DNA of 64,000 bases from Staphylococcus delphini (GTDB taxonomy: Bacteria > Bacillota > Bacilli > Staphylococcales > Staphylococcaceae), in NCBI RefSeq assembly GCF_900636325.1, contig NZ_LR134263.1:1-64000 (forward strand), written 5' to 3'. Each line of letters begins with the position of its first letter. Within the stretch, counting starts at the first letter, position 1. Position numbers and translations under genes: made by a program. This document shows, one piece after another, positions 14,546 through 25,104 of this stretch. The notes beneath the pieces were generated by a model. That model had not been told where the DNA came from. It ran no database searches and was given only the letters and a program-made list of their open reading frames with translations.

Positions 14546-15238
14546 ATGTCTTACACTACATTTAAACAAGGCATCCGCGATTGTCTCCCTACTGTACTAG
14601 GCTATGCTGGGGTAGGCTTTTCATTTGGAATTGTGAGTGTCGCATCAGGATTCAACATTTTAGAAATATTACTGCTCTCTTTACTCGTTTATGCAGGGGC
14701 AGCGCAATTTATTATTATCGCACTCATTGCCGTACAAACGCCGATCTGGGTCATTGTACTCACTGCGATGATTGTCAATAGCCGTATGTTTTTATTAAGC
14801 ATGACATTGGCGCCAAATTTCAAACATGATCATTTTATACATAGGGTAGGGGTAGGGTCTTTGTTGACGGATGAAACATTTGCTGTTGCGATCACGCCTT
14901 ATTCGAAAGGACACACGATAACATATCAGTGGATGTATGGCTTAAATTTACTGGCCTACTTATTTTGGGCATTGGTTACTGTGCTCGGTGGATTGTTAGG
15001 TGACTTCTTCCAACATCCAGAAGTATTTGGCTTGGACTACGCGATTACAGCGATGTTTATCTTTTTAGCAATTTCACAATTTGAAGGTATTACGAAATCG
15101 AAATTACGGGTCTATCTCTACTTAGTTGCAATCGTCATTGTTATGATGTTGCTACTCAGTCTATTTTTACCTTCGTATTTAGCAATCTTACTTGCATCGA
15201 CTTTAAGTGCGACGATAGGGATGGTGATTGACCGATGA
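14546..15238 (+). CDS. azlC: AzlC family branched-chain amino acid exporter, large subunit
   Basis: AzlC and AzlD form a two-component membrane permease that exports branched-chain amino acids; in Bacillus, raised azlCD expression gives azaleucine resistance. The 230-residue protein has about six hydrophobic helices and the family pattern VLGYAGVGFSFGIVSVASGF at the N-terminus, then MIVNSRMFLLSMTLAP and LTDETFAVA. The start is an ATG behind AAGGGGGTGAG. It overlaps azlD by four bases (ATGA), the usual coupling of this pair. The exact substrate in this host is inferred from the family only. Confidence 0.92.
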   Translation: MSYTTFKQGIRDCLPTVLGYAGVGFSFGIVSVASGFNILEILLLSLLVYAGAAQFIIIALIAVQTPIWVIVLTAMIVNSRMFLLSMTLAPNFKHDHFIHRVGVGSLLTDETFAVAITPYSKGHTITYQWMYGLNLLAYLFWALVTVLGGLLGDFFQHPEVFGLDYAITAMFIFLAISQFEGITKSKLRVYLYLVAIVIVMMLLLSLFLPSYLAILLASTLSATIGMVIDR

Positions 15239-15564
15239 GCATGTACGTATTTTGGACGATCTTTTTAGCAGGACTGGGCACTTTACTCATCAGAATCACA
15301 CCTTTTGTCATGATTTCACGTATGGAACTGTCTGACAAGGTGCTCAAATGGCTGACGTTTATTCCAATTACATTATTTACTGCGTTAGTGGTCGATGGAT
15401 TCATTCAGCAACAAGAAGGCGTGATGGGTTATACATTGAATTGGAACTTTATCATCGCGCTCATTCCGACACTTATCATTGCTTTTTGGACGAGGAGTTT
15501 AACGATAACAGTTATTGTCGGTATGGTCAGTGTGGCATTGTTGAGAATTATCGGATTATTCTAA
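15235..15564 (+). CDS. azlD: AzlD family branched-chain amino acid exporter, small subunit
   Basis: This 109-residue partner of AzlC has four predicted membrane segments and the family features LLIRITPFVMISR near the N-terminus and FWTRSLTITVIVGMVSVALLR at the C-terminus. It begins within the azlC stop codon, so both subunits are made together. No terminator is visible between azlD and the SAM riboswitch 70 bp downstream. Confidence 0.92.
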   Translation: MSMYVFWTIFLAGLGTLLIRITPFVMISRMELSDKVLKWLTFIPITLFTALVVDGFIQQQEGVMGYTLNWNFIIALIPTLIIAFWTRSLTITVIVGMVSVALLRIIGLF

Positions 15565-15630
15565 CAATCATTTGCATACGTGATAGGTTTACGGTATGAT
15601 TAAAGACACAACATAACTTTATTAAAAATA

Positions 15631-15735
15631 AGCTTATTAAGAGAAGTTGAGGGATTTGGCCCAGTGACACTTCAGCAACCACTTATCGTTATAAGTACGG
15701 TGCTACAACCAACCACGTCATGTGGATGATAAGTT
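15631..15735 (+). promoter_or_regulatory. SAM-I riboswitch (S-box) before metX
   Basis: The conserved S-box core is present: CTTATTAAGAGAAGTTGAGG, GGATTTGGCCC, the TTCAGCAACC segment, then GGTGCTACAACC. A closing GATGATAAG at 15725-15733 pairs with the 5' CTTAT to form P1. When S-adenosylmethionine binds, the downstream terminator forms and metX is shut off. Confidence 0.95.
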
Positions 15736-15754
15736 CATTTAAAAACTGACTTAC

Positions 15755-15799
15755 AAACGTTGTATAGCCGTCAAAGGTTGTACAACGTTTTTAATTTTT
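15755..15799 (+). terminator. Expression-platform terminator of the SAM riboswitch
   Basis: A 10-bp stem (AAACGTTGTA at 15755-15764 with TACAACGTTT at 15781-15790) with a T run lies just before the metX ribosome-binding site. Confidence 0.85.
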
Positions 15800-15818
15800 A
15801 GAGGGAGGGCAGACTAAA

Positions 15819-16784
15819 ATGGTGAATTATCGTGTGGACACATTAGTATTAGGTGCATTTACGACAGAATCAGGTGAAACGATTGAAAATTTGAAACTTC
15901 GGTATGAATATGTAGGTTATCCTGGTCAGCCACTCGTCGTCGTATGTCATGCGTTGACAGGCAACCATCTCACTTATGGTACAGAAGACAATCCAGGGTG
16001 GTGGCGAGAAATTATTGACGGGGGGTATATGCCAGTTCACGATTACCAGTTTCTGACATTTAACGTGATTGGCAGTCCATTTGGGTCGAGTTCTCGTTTA
16101 ACAGATCCAAACTTTCCACAAAAGCTCACTATGCGAGATATTGTGCGTGCGCTCGAAAAAGGCATTGAAGCACTCGGTCATCAAACAATCGACATTCTCA
16201 TCGGCGGTTCTTTAGGTGGCATGCAAGTGATGGAGCTCCTCTACAATCAAAAATTTGAAGTGAAAAAGGCGGTCATTTTAGCAGCTACTGAAAAGACGTC
16301 TTCTTATAGTAGGGCGTTTAATGAAATAGCGAGACAAGCCATTCATTTAGCAGGAGAAGAAGGGTTAAGTATCGCGCGACAACTCGGCTTTTTAACGTAC
16401 CGGTCCTCTAAAAGTTATGACGCCCGCTTCACACCTGATGAAGTCGTGTTATATCAAAAGCATCAAGGTGATAAATTTAAAGAACAGTTTGATTTACAAT
16501 GTTATTTAACACTTCTCGATGTGTTAGACAGTCATGACATTCACCATGGTAGAGATGATGTCGCAAACGTATTCCAATCATTAGACACGAAAGTACTCAC
16601 GCTCGGCTTTACAGATGACTTGTTGTATCCAGATGACCAAGTCGCTGCGTTAGGCTGTTATTTCAAATATCATCGCCATTTCTTTGTGCCTGATAATGTA
16701 GGGCATGATGGCTTTTTATTGAATTTTAATGATTGGGCGCCGTACCTTTATCATTTCCTAAAAGTTTCACGATTTAGACGCTAA
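15819..16784 (+). CDS. metX: Homoserine O-acetyltransferase family protein (MetX)
   Basis: This is an alpha/beta hydrolase that activates homoserine (acetyl-CoA to O-acetylhomoserine) for methionine synthesis. The 321-residue protein carries the nucleophile elbow GGSLGGMQ with the catalytic serine near residue 131. The acid-base pair is in DDLLYPDDQV (Asp) and NVGHDGFLL (His). HALTGNHLTYG and NVIGSPFGSSS are family segments. It is close to the S. aureus protein at the same place. The ATG follows GAGGGAGGG. Some MetX-like enzymes use succinyl-CoA, which the sequence alone does not decide. Confidence 0.92.
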   Translation: MVNYRVDTLVLGAFTTESGETIENLKLRYEYVGYPGQPLVVVCHALTGNHLTYGTEDNPGWWREIIDGGYMPVHDYQFLTFNVIGSPFGSSSRLTDPNFPQKLTMRDIVRALEKGIEALGHQTIDILIGGSLGGMQVMELLYNQKFEVKKAVILAATEKTSSYSRAFNEIARQAIHLAGEEGLSIARQLGFLTYRSSKSYDARFTPDEVVLYQKHQGDKFKEQFDLQCYLTLLDVLDSHDIHHGRDDVANVFQSLDTKVLTLGFTDDLLYPDDQVAALGCYFKYHRHFFVPDNVGHDGFLLNFNDWAPYLYHFLKVSRFRR

Positions 16785-16843
16785 CTTTAGACGAAAACGT
16801 TACATTTTTGTTATAATTGCGTCAACTAAGAATACTAGACAAG

Positions 16844-16884
16844 AAGCTATATTTTAGGGATAATAGCTAAAATATAGCTTTTCT
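16844..16884 (+). terminator. Terminator-like hairpin after metX
   Basis: A perfect 13-bp stem (AAGCTATATTTTA with TAAAATATAGCTT at 16868-16880) is followed by TTTTCT. It is AT-rich but long. The remainder of the gap to the DUF2232 gene shows only a TATAAT at 16992-16997. Confidence 0.7.
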
Positions 16885-17015
16885 AATGTGTTCAAGAAAG
16901 TGACGTTTTGTAATTCAATTGTAAGACGCGTGAAATCATGTGGCGCAAATTGTATTGATATTACAAAGCCTGTAAAATAGAATTTATAGACTATAATAGT
17001 TTGGAAGTGGCGTCT

Positions 17016-17927
17016 TTGTTTTCGAAAATTAATCCTAAAGCAACCCTAATCAGCATTGTGGCGTTGTTAGCGGTGACTTTAGTTATACATGTTATGCCTG
17101 GATTAGCAATCATTTTGGCATGCTTTAGTTTAATCCCAGGTATCGTTTTATGGTACCAATCTAAGCATTCGTTTGGCTTAGTCGCACTTATTGCGATTAT
17201 TCTCTCAACGCTCACAGGCAACGTTTTTGTGATGACATTTTTAATCATTATTTTAGTTTTAAGTATGGTCATCAGTCAGTTATTAATCCAACGTGCATCT
17301 AAAGAGCGCATCTTATATTTAACGACATTCGTGGCAAGTGTTTTAACATTAAGTGCAATCATGATTTTACAAACTTTGAAAAAAATCCCGTATGCTGACG
17401 ACTTATTGCAACCGTATCGTGCAATCATGCATCAAGCTGCAGAGTTAGAAAATTTAGATCAACAAGCGCAAGAGATTTTAAACAATTCGATTCAACAACT
17501 TGCAATACAGCTGCCAGGGATGATTGTAGTAGCGATTGCCATTTATGCGTTCATTACATTACTTATCATTTTCCCGATTTTACGTAAGTTCAAAGTGGCA
17601 ACACCTGTATTTCGCCCACTATTTTTCTGGCAAATGAAGCGTTCAGTTTTCATTATGTATGCATTGGCATTATTAACAACGATTACAACACAACCTGCCA
17701 CTACGCCGAACAGCATTGGCATTAATTTCCAAATCGTTTTAGGTTTCTTATTAGTGATTCAAGGTTTAAGTTTTATTCATTTCTTTGCATCTATTAAAAG
17801 AATGCCCGGCGCGTTAAAAGTGATTTTAGTGATTGTCGGTGTACTATTTTATCCAATGACACGCCTCATTGGTTTACTCGATTTGGGATTGAATTTAAAA
17901 CGTATGATAAAAAACGATAAGAGGTGA
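17016..17927 (+). CDS. YybS-like DUF2232 membrane protein
   Basis: This is a multi-spanning membrane protein, with about eight hydrophobic helices, of the DUF2232 (YybS) family. The family is found before gdpP and rplI in Firmicutes, and its role is unknown. The start is uncertain: TTG at 17016 sits behind GGAAGTGG and gives 304 residues beginning FSKINPKAT, while TTG at 17001 gives 308. It ends 4 bp before gdpP and is evidently co-transcribed with gdpP, rplI and perhaps dnaB. Confidence 0.85.
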   Translation: MFSKINPKATLISIVALLAVTLVIHVMPGLAIILACFSLIPGIVLWYQSKHSFGLVALIAIILSTLTGNVFVMTFLIIILVLSMVISQLLIQRASKERILYLTTFVASVLTLSAIMILQTLKKIPYADDLLQPYRAIMHQAAELENLDQQAQEILNNSIQQLAIQLPGMIVVAIAIYAFITLLIIFPILRKFKVATPVFRPLFFWQMKRSVFIMYALALLTTITTQPATTPNSIGINFQIVLGFLLVIQGLSFIHFFASIKRMPGALKVILVIVGVLFYPMTRLIGLLDLGLNLKRMIKNDKR

Positions 17928-17931
17928 CAAG

Positions 17932-19899
17932 ATGAATCGTCATTCAATGAAGAAAGCGTTGATCGTACCTTTTTTAGTGATTACCGTTACAGCAATCATC
18001 ATTGTAGGTCTATCCTTTTTCTTTAATCAGTGGCTTGCGTTTATCGCTGCTATTCTGTTATTTGTCATGCTCATTATCAGTGTCTTCATTTTTAGACGTT
18101 TCTATCGTTATTTAGATCGTTATTTAGATGATTTGAGTGGCAAAATATCAGTAGGTAGTGATCGTGCAGTCAAAACGATGCCACTAGGTTTGATTGTGTT
18201 AAATGAAAATGATCAAATTGAGTGGGTCAACCCTTTCATGTCAGAGCGGATTGAAAGGAATGTCATTTCAGATTCGATCAATGAAGTGTACCCGAATATT
18301 TTAAAGCAACTCGAAAAAGCAAAAGAAATTGAAATAGCCGATGGTGCATATGCCTATCGTGTCCGTTATTCAGAAAAAGAACACATTTTGTATTTTATAG
18401 ATATGACGGAAGAAGCAACCATCCAACAAGCGTACGATGATCAACAGCCGATTATTGCGACATTATTTTTAGATAACTATGATGAAATTACGCAAAATAT
18501 GAATGATACGCAACGTTCTGAAATCAACTCGATGGTGACACGTGTCATTAGTCGTTGGGCACAAGAACATAATGTGTATTTCAAGCGTTACAGTTCCGAT
18601 CAATTTATTGCTTATTTGAATCGTCGTATTTTACGTGAATTAGAAGAGACAAAGTTTGATATTTTAAGCCAGCTTCGTGAAAAAAGTGTCGGTTATCGTG
18701 CACAACTCACTTTAAGTATCGGTGTCGGTGAAGGCTCAGAAAACTTAATTGACTTGGGTGAATTGTCACAATCTGGTCTTGATCTTGCGTTAGGGCGTGG
18801 TGGTGACCAAGTTGCGATTAAAAATATGAATGGCAACGTCCGTTTTTACGGCGGTAAGACTGACCCGATGGAAAAACGTACCCGTGTGAGAGCGCGTGTC
18901 ATTTCCCATGCGCTGAAAGACATCTTATTAGAAGGCGACAAAGTCATCGTCATGGGACATAAGCGCCCAGACCTAGATGCGATTGGTGCGGCGATTGGTG
19001 TCACACGATTTGCGATGATGAACAATCTGGAAGCCTACATCGTGTTAAATGAGTCTGACATCGACCCTACATTACGTCGTGTGATGGATGAAATCGATGA
19101 AAAGCCTGAATTGAAAGAGCGCTTTGTGACGTCCGATGATGCATGGAATATGATGACATCTCGTACAACACTTGTCGTCGTTGATACGCATAAACCGGAA
19201 ATGGTCATTGACGAGAACATTTTAAATAAAGCCAATCGTAAAGTGGTCATTGATCATCACCGTCGTGGCGAAAGCTTTATCTCAAGTCCGTTACTCGTCT
19301 ACATGGAGCCATATGCAAGCTCTACCGCAGAACTCGTGACGGAGCTACTTGAGTATCAACCGACTGAACAACGCTTAACACGCTTAGAATCGACGGTCAT
19401 GTATGCAGGTATCATCGTCGATACACGTAACTTTACATTGCGTACGGGCTCACGTACATTTGATGCAGCAAGTTATCTCCGTGCGCATGGGGCCGATACG
19501 ATTTTAACGCAACATTTCTTAAAAGATGATATTGAGACGTATATTAACCGTTCAGAGTTGATTCGTACGGTGAAATTACAAGAGAACGGTATCGCCATCG
19601 CACATGGTCCAGACGATAAAATCTATCATCCTGTGACTGTGGCCCAAGCAGCAGATGAATTGTTGAGTCTTGATGGTGTGGAAGCGGCGTATGTCGTTGC
19701 CCGTCGTGAAGAAAATCTCGTCGGTATGTCTGCCCGCTCACTTGGCGAATTCAACGTCCAACTCACTATGGAAGCATTGGGCGGTGGCGGTCATCTCACA
19801 AACGCTGCAACACAACTAGAGGGCGTGACTGTTGAAGCGGCTATCGAAAAATTACAACAAGCGATTAATGAACAATTGGATAGGAGTGACGAATCATGA
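17932..19899 (+). CDS. gdpP: Cyclic-di-AMP phosphodiesterase GdpP
   Basis: GdpP hydrolyses c-di-AMP to pApA and so controls turgor, cell-wall stress and beta-lactam tolerance. The 655-residue protein has two N-terminal membrane helices (about 10-55), a degenerate PAS region (about 75-160) and a degenerate GGDEF region (about 174-300). The DHH phosphodiesterase domain follows, with [11 protein letters not shown] (about 342-352), VIDHHRRGE (about 438-446) and IVDTRNF. Last is the DHHA1 domain with [10 protein letters not shown] near residue 616. All catalytic motifs are present and no truncation is seen; gdpP loss is known to raise beta-lactam tolerance. It overlaps rplI by four bases. Confidence 0.96.
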   Translation: MNRHSMKKALIVPFLVITVTAIIIVGLSFFFNQWLAFIAAILLFVMLIISVFIFRRFYRYLDRYLDDLSGKISVGSDRAVKTMPLGLIVLNENDQIEWVNPFMSERIERNVISDSINEVYPNILKQLEKAKEIEIADGAYAYRVRYSEKEHILYFIDMTEEATIQQAYDDQQPIIATLFLDNYDEITQNMNDTQRSEINSMVTRVISRWAQEHNVYFKRYSSDQFIAYLNRRILRELEETKFDILSQLREKSVGYRAQLTLSIGVGEGSENLIDLGELSQSGLDLALGRGGDQVAIKNMNGNVRFYGGKTDPMEKRTRVRARVISHALKDILLEGDKVIVMGHKRPDLDAIGAAIGVTRFAMMNNLEAYIVLNESDIDPTLRRVMDEIDEKPELKERFVTSDDAWNMMTSRTTLVVVDTHKPEMVIDENILNKANRKVVIDHHRRGESFISSPLLVYMEPYASSTAELVTELLEYQPTEQRLTRLESTVMYAGIIVDTRNFTLRTGSRTFDAASYLRAHGADTILTQHFLKDDIETYINRSELIRTVKLQENGIAIAHGPDDKIYHPVTVAQAADELLSLDGVEAAYVVARREENLVGMSARSLGEFNVQLTMEALGGGGHLTNAATQLEGVTVEAAIEKLQQAINEQLDRSDES

Positions 19900-20342
19900 A
19901 AGTGATTTTTACACAAGATGTTAAAGGTAAAGGTAAACAAGGTGAAGTTAAAGACGTACCGGTGGGTTATGCGAACAACTTCTTAATCAAAAATGGTTAT
20001 GCTGTTGAAGCAACTCCGGGGAACTTGAAACAGTTAGAACAAAAAAATAAACGTATTGAAAAAGACAAACAACAAGAGCTTGAAGATGCAAAAGCGTTAA
20101 AAGAACGTTTAGCAGCGCTTGAAGTTGAAGTAAAAGCGAAATCGGGTGAAGGCGGTAAATTGTTCGGTTCTATTAGTACGAAACAAATCGCTGAAGCATT
20201 GAAAGCACAACATGATATTAAGATTGATAAACGTAAAATGGAATTGCCACACGGTATTCACGCGTTAGGTTATACCAACGTGCCTGTGAAACTGCATAAA
20301 GAGGTTGAAGGTACGATTCGTGTGCATACTGTAGAGCAATAA
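19896..20342 (+). CDS. rplI: Ribosomal protein bL9
   Basis: bL9 is an extended protein of the large ribosomal subunit, near the L1 stalk. The 148-residue product starts [19 protein letters not shown], has the typical long connecting helix (about residues 45-75) and a C-terminal domain with [16 protein letters not shown]. It is coupled to gdpP by an ATGA overlap and closed by a terminator. Confidence 0.98.
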   Translation: MKVIFTQDVKGKGKQGEVKDVPVGYANNFLIKNGYAVEATPGNLKQLEQKNKRIEKDKQQELEDAKALKERLAALEVEVKAKSGEGGKLFGSISTKQIAEALKAQHDIKIDKRKMELPHGIHALGYTNVPVKLHKEVEGTIRVHTVEQ

Positions 20343-20355
20343 TGATAGGATTGTG

Positions 20356-20392
20356 AGGAAAGCTGGTGCAGAGGTCACCGGCTTTTTTCATA
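20356..20392 (+). terminator. Terminator after rplI
   Basis: A stem of AAAGCTGGTG with TCACCGGCTTT (one G-T pair) is followed by a T run, 17 bp after the rplI stop. Confidence 0.8.
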
Positions 20393-20443
20393 CATCATTT
20401 GGAATACTATAGAGAAAGTGCGAGTTAAAAAGGATTTGATCAA

Positions 20444-20647
20444 ATGGAAAATATAGAAAAAGAATTAAAAAGGTATGTGTGGGTTTATATCATATCTATC
20501 ATTCCAATGTCTTTCGTTATCAAGTTTTTACCTAAAGATAGCCTGTTTGAAGTGATCATGTCTTTGATTATTGTGGTGCTATCTTCTATTGGATTGTCCA
20601 CTGTGGTGATTTACATCTTATATTTGAGAAAGAAAAGGAAGTCATAA
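20444..20647 (+). CDS. Small two-helix membrane protein, unknown function
   Basis: This 67-residue product has a charged N-terminus (MENIEKELKRY), two hydrophobic segments (about 12-28 and 36-60) and a basic tail (LRKKRKS), giving a hairpin-like membrane topology. The ATG is preceded by AAGGAT at moderate spacing. I recognise no family. It lies between the rplI terminator and dnaB and may be a lineage-specific gene. Confidence 0.55.
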   Translation: MENIEKELKRYVWVYIISIIPMSFVIKFLPKDSLFEVIMSLIIVVLSSIGLSTVVIYILYLRKKRKS

Positions 20648-20802
20648 AGCGTACGATACTTATGTTAAATTCATGAATCTTAAGGCACGTGAGCATATCA
20701 GCCATTTACATTTTTGAGCATGCTGAATCGTGTATTGTGATTCGGTTTAGGTTATTATAGAATATGTTAAGTATATGTCATGAAAGTGAGGAGGTCATTG
20801 GC

Positions 20803-22203
20803 ATGGATGAAATGTATGAACATAATCGAATGCCACACAGTCATGAGGCGGAACAATCTGTACTGGGGGCGATTTTTCTCGACCCAGAATTGATGTCGTC
20901 CACGCAAGAAATTTTGTTGCCCGAATCATTTTATCGTGGTGCGCATCAGCATATTTTCCGTGCGATGATGGACCTGAATGAAGATGGCAAAGATATTGAT
21001 ATTGTGACTGTTTTGGATAGACTCACACAAGAAGGGGTCGTGAATGAAGCAGGAGGTCCCCAATATCTTGCTGAAATTACATCGAATGTACCGACAACGC
21101 GAAATATTCAATACTACACAGACGTGGTGTTCAAAAATGCGGTCAAACGTAAGCTCATTCACACTGCGGATAGTATTGCGAACGATGGTTATAACGATGA
21201 ATTAGATTTAGATACCGTGCTGAACGATGCAGAACGTCGTATCTTGGAACTGTCTTCTACACGCGAGAGTGACGGTTTTAAAGATATTCGTGATGTATTA
21301 GGACAAGTTTATGATAATGCGGAACAATTGGATCAAAATAGTGGTCAAACACCGGGGATTCCTACAGGTTACCGCGATTTAGACCAGATGACAGCAGGCT
21401 TTAACCGTAATGATCTCATTATTTTAGCGGCGCGACCTTCTGTAGGTAAGACTGCCTTCGCTCTTAATATTGCGCAAAAAGTAGCAACACATGAAGATCA
21501 ATATACGGTCGGCATTTTCTCATTAGAGATGGGTGCAGACCAATTGGCGACACGTATGATTTGTAGTTCGGGTAATGTCGATTCGAACCGTTTACGTACG
21601 GGAACGATGACTGAAGAAGACTGGAATCGATTTACAGTGGCAGTCGGTAAATTGTCTCGTACGAAAATTTTTATTGATGATACACCAGGTGTGCGAATTA
21701 CAGATATTCGTTCAAAATGTCGTCGTTTAAAGCAAGAACATGGACTGGATATGATTGTGATTGACTACTTACAATTGATTCAAGGAAGCGGTTCACGTGC
21801 ATCGGATAACCGTCAACAAGAAGTGTCAGAGATTTCACGTATGCTTAAAGCGATTGCCCGTGAGTTAGAGTGTCCGGTGATTGCGTTAAGTCAGCTATCA
21901 CGTGGGGTTGAACAACGACAAGATAAACGTCCGATGATGAGTGATATTCGTGAGTCAGGTTCGATTGAGCAAGACGCCGATATCGTTGCTTTCTTATATC
22001 GTGACGACTACTATAACCGTGGCGATGGAGATGATGATGACGATGATGGTGGATTCGAACCACAAACGAATGATGAAAATGGTGAAATTGAAATCATTAT
22101 CGCAAAGCAACGTAACGGCCCGACCGGTACAGTGAAGCTGCACTTTATGAAACAATACAATAAGTTTACAGATATCGATTATGCCCATGCGGATATGGGA
22201 TAA
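20803..22203 (+). CDS. dnaB: Replicative DNA helicase DnaB (DnaC in S. aureus nomenclature)
   Basis: This hexameric 5'-3' helicase unwinds DNA at the fork and binds primase and the loader. The start is the ATG spaced 8 bp from GAGGAGG, giving 466 residues; an ATG at 20764 has no ribosome-binding site. The N-terminal collar domain (about 1-150) is followed by a linker and the RecA-like motor, with Walker A ARPSVGKTAFAL (209-220), Walker B MIVIDYLQLIQ, and RESGSIEQDADIVAF. A run of six aspartates in the loop near residue 410 is typical of staphylococci. Closely matches S. aureus throughout. Confidence 0.98.
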   Translation: MDEMYEHNRMPHSHEAEQSVLGAIFLDPELMSSTQEILLPESFYRGAHQHIFRAMMDLNEDGKDIDIVTVLDRLTQEGVVNEAGGPQYLAEITSNVPTTRNIQYYTDVVFKNAVKRKLIHTADSIANDGYNDELDLDTVLNDAERRILELSSTRESDGFKDIRDVLGQVYDNAEQLDQNSGQTPGIPTGYRDLDQMTAGFNRNDLIILAARPSVGKTAFALNIAQKVATHEDQYTVGIFSLEMGADQLATRMICSSGNVDSNRLRTGTMTEEDWNRFTVAVGKLSRTKIFIDDTPGVRITDIRSKCRRLKQEHGLDMIVIDYLQLIQGSGSRASDNRQQEVSEISRMLKAIARELECPVIALSQLSRGVEQRQDKRPMMSDIRESGSIEQDADIVAFLYRDDYYNRGDGDDDDDDGGFEPQTNDENGEIEIIIAKQRNGPTGTVKLHFMKQYNKFTDIDYAHADMG

Positions 22204-22216
22204 TTGAACGTGTGTT

Positions 22217-22250
22217 TTTAACGGTTGGTGTTCTGACGCATCAGCCGTTT
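22217..22250 (+). terminator. Terminator-like hairpin after dnaB
   Basis: AACGGTTGGTG pairs with CATCAGCCGTT (two G-T pairs) and is followed by TTTT. The remaining 320 bp to purA hold no gene I can support. Confidence 0.6.
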
Positions 22251-22550
22251 TCTGTTGATATGGCATGGAATAACAGAAAAGGAAAAAATAATTTTAAGGA
22301 TGAAACCCGTATGTTATATAACATCAACCATTCAATGTACGGTTTTCGCTTTATATCAACTTATTGATTTTGATGTAAGTTAGGATTTTAGACATGAGCA
22401 AAAGCGCCTAATAATACTTGTATAACACGTGGTTGTAAGGGTCAGGCTGTTTTAGAAAGACTCCAATAGCTTGACGCGCAATTCATTTTTTAATGTTCGT
22501 TTTTTGATTTGCATTCATGATGTGATACTGGTAGAATACAGTTTGGTTAA

Positions 22551-23858
<1,308 letters not shown>

Positions 23859-23912
23859 TACAATAAATGAGGGGAGTCTTCCGGCAACACTTCGGTAAGA
23901 CTAACCTGATAT

Positions 23913-23951
23913 AAAGGAGCTAGAACATTGCGTTTCCTAGCTCCTTTCTTA
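23913..23951 (+). terminator. Terminator after purA
   Basis: A perfect 11-bp stem (AAAGGAGCTAG with CTAGCTCCTTT at 23937-23947) ends in CTTTCTT. Confidence 0.8.
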
Positions 23952-24063
23952 TGATGAATGAAAAGCAAAATGTGGAAAAATCAAATCAATTAAGGTGAAT
24001 GGGAAAAATTTTGATGCCATTGATGCATTTTTTGTTAAACTTGCCCTCCTTATGATTTATTGT

Positions 24064-24215
24064 GTTTTTTGATTGCCCAGAAGGCTTCGCGTTCTTACTA
24101 GGGGCTGAACCTCCAACTAACCAACGCTTTGATTTTACAATTACATTTGTTGAAGCATTGGTGGATTTTCCGGTCCAGCTGATCCCTCAGGAGTCTCAGC
24201 CTTCTGGGCAATTTT
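24064..24215 (-). repeat. Intergenic repeat family, copy 1 (inverted orientation)
   Basis: The element is bounded by an inverted repeat: ATTGCCCAGAAGGCT at 24073-24087 and its complement at 24198-24212. Read on the minus strand it contains GAGACTCCTGAGGGATCAG, then a CCAATGCTT / AAGCGTTGG inner hairpin and TTAGTTGGAGG. The same motif order occurs in the copies at 24470-24757 and 58541-58680, so this is a dispersed structured repeat. No coding potential is evident. Confidence 0.65.
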
Positions 24216-24469
24216 TTATCAAAGACAGCGAAATGGAGGGCAAGTTTATACAATAGCATCAATTTTTTGTATCCCATTCCCCCACTTTCCGACTGTTTCA
24301 AAATGATTAATGCATCATAAATCTATGAAGGGTTTAAGGCCAAAAATTTCCTATGTCTCTACCTCTTAAACTTAATGATGGCCAATATTTGACGCAGTAA
24401 CTGTCTAGATGAAGCTAACTGAGTCGATGAAATGGAAGTGTGCCCTCTTTCCTTGCACTTGTTCATGCA

Positions 24470-24850
24470 TGATTGCCGGATGGACGAGACTCCCGAGGGA
24501 ATGCGTGCATACTGCTGACAGTCGCTTCTTTACTTTAATAGTGGTTGCTGTTTATCGCAGTAGCTGTCTGACTTCTCAACGTATACACTTTTGAGAAGTC
24601 TAGTCAGCCTTGCGGGGGCAGTACGACGAAATCTTTGTTGCACATGAGATTTCTGTACTGCTCCCAAAATCCAATTTGGCTTCCATCAAGTGTACACCTT
24701 AATCAAGCCAAATTTAGTTGAGGCGAGTCCCCTGGGAACGCGAGTCCAAGACGGCAATCGTTTGCAAGTGACATGTTCAAAAAGGGGAAGAGGACAGACT
24801 GAACTTCTAGAAACGTGAGTCCATGACAGCAATTGTGAAAATTTAAAAGA
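24470..24850 (+). repeat. Intergenic repeat family, copy 2 plus a partial tandem copy
   Basis: The left end has GAGACTCCCGAGGGA (24487-24501). The right end has AAAATCCAATTTGGC, TTAGTTGAGGCGAGTCCC and GACGGCAATCG (24666-24759), as in the copy near 58.6 kb. In between are nested hairpins: ACTTCTCAA with TTGAGAAGT (24571-24599), and GGGGCAGTAC with GTACTGCTCCC (24616-24665) enclosing GAAATCT with AGATTTC. A further partial 3' end (GTGAGTCCATGACAGCAATTG) follows at 24815-24835. The whole 23951-25104 stretch between purA and the convergent YitT gene holds only such repeats. Confidence 0.6.
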
Positions 24851-25104
24851 GTGATCAATGAGGCAATTTGATGAAAATAGATCAAGGTAAGATAATTGAA
24901 ACTTTTATATCCCATCTTTTTTTATATCTTGAATTTTATTAGGAGGGCTTACAATTGTCCTATTGTATTGAGCGACATTTTGCACGCTCAACCGCTGTAC
25001 ATGATTTGATGATGCTGCTGAGTTGGGTGCACGTTTAAGATGTGACTCAACCGCTGATGACGATGGTTGAATTACACGACACCCACTCAAATGCTGCACC
25101 ACAA

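Noticed and set aside
24062..24256. A 64-codon open frame in the purA-YitT gap
   Set aside because: It spans the inverted-repeat element, has no ribosome-binding site and no protein-like pattern.
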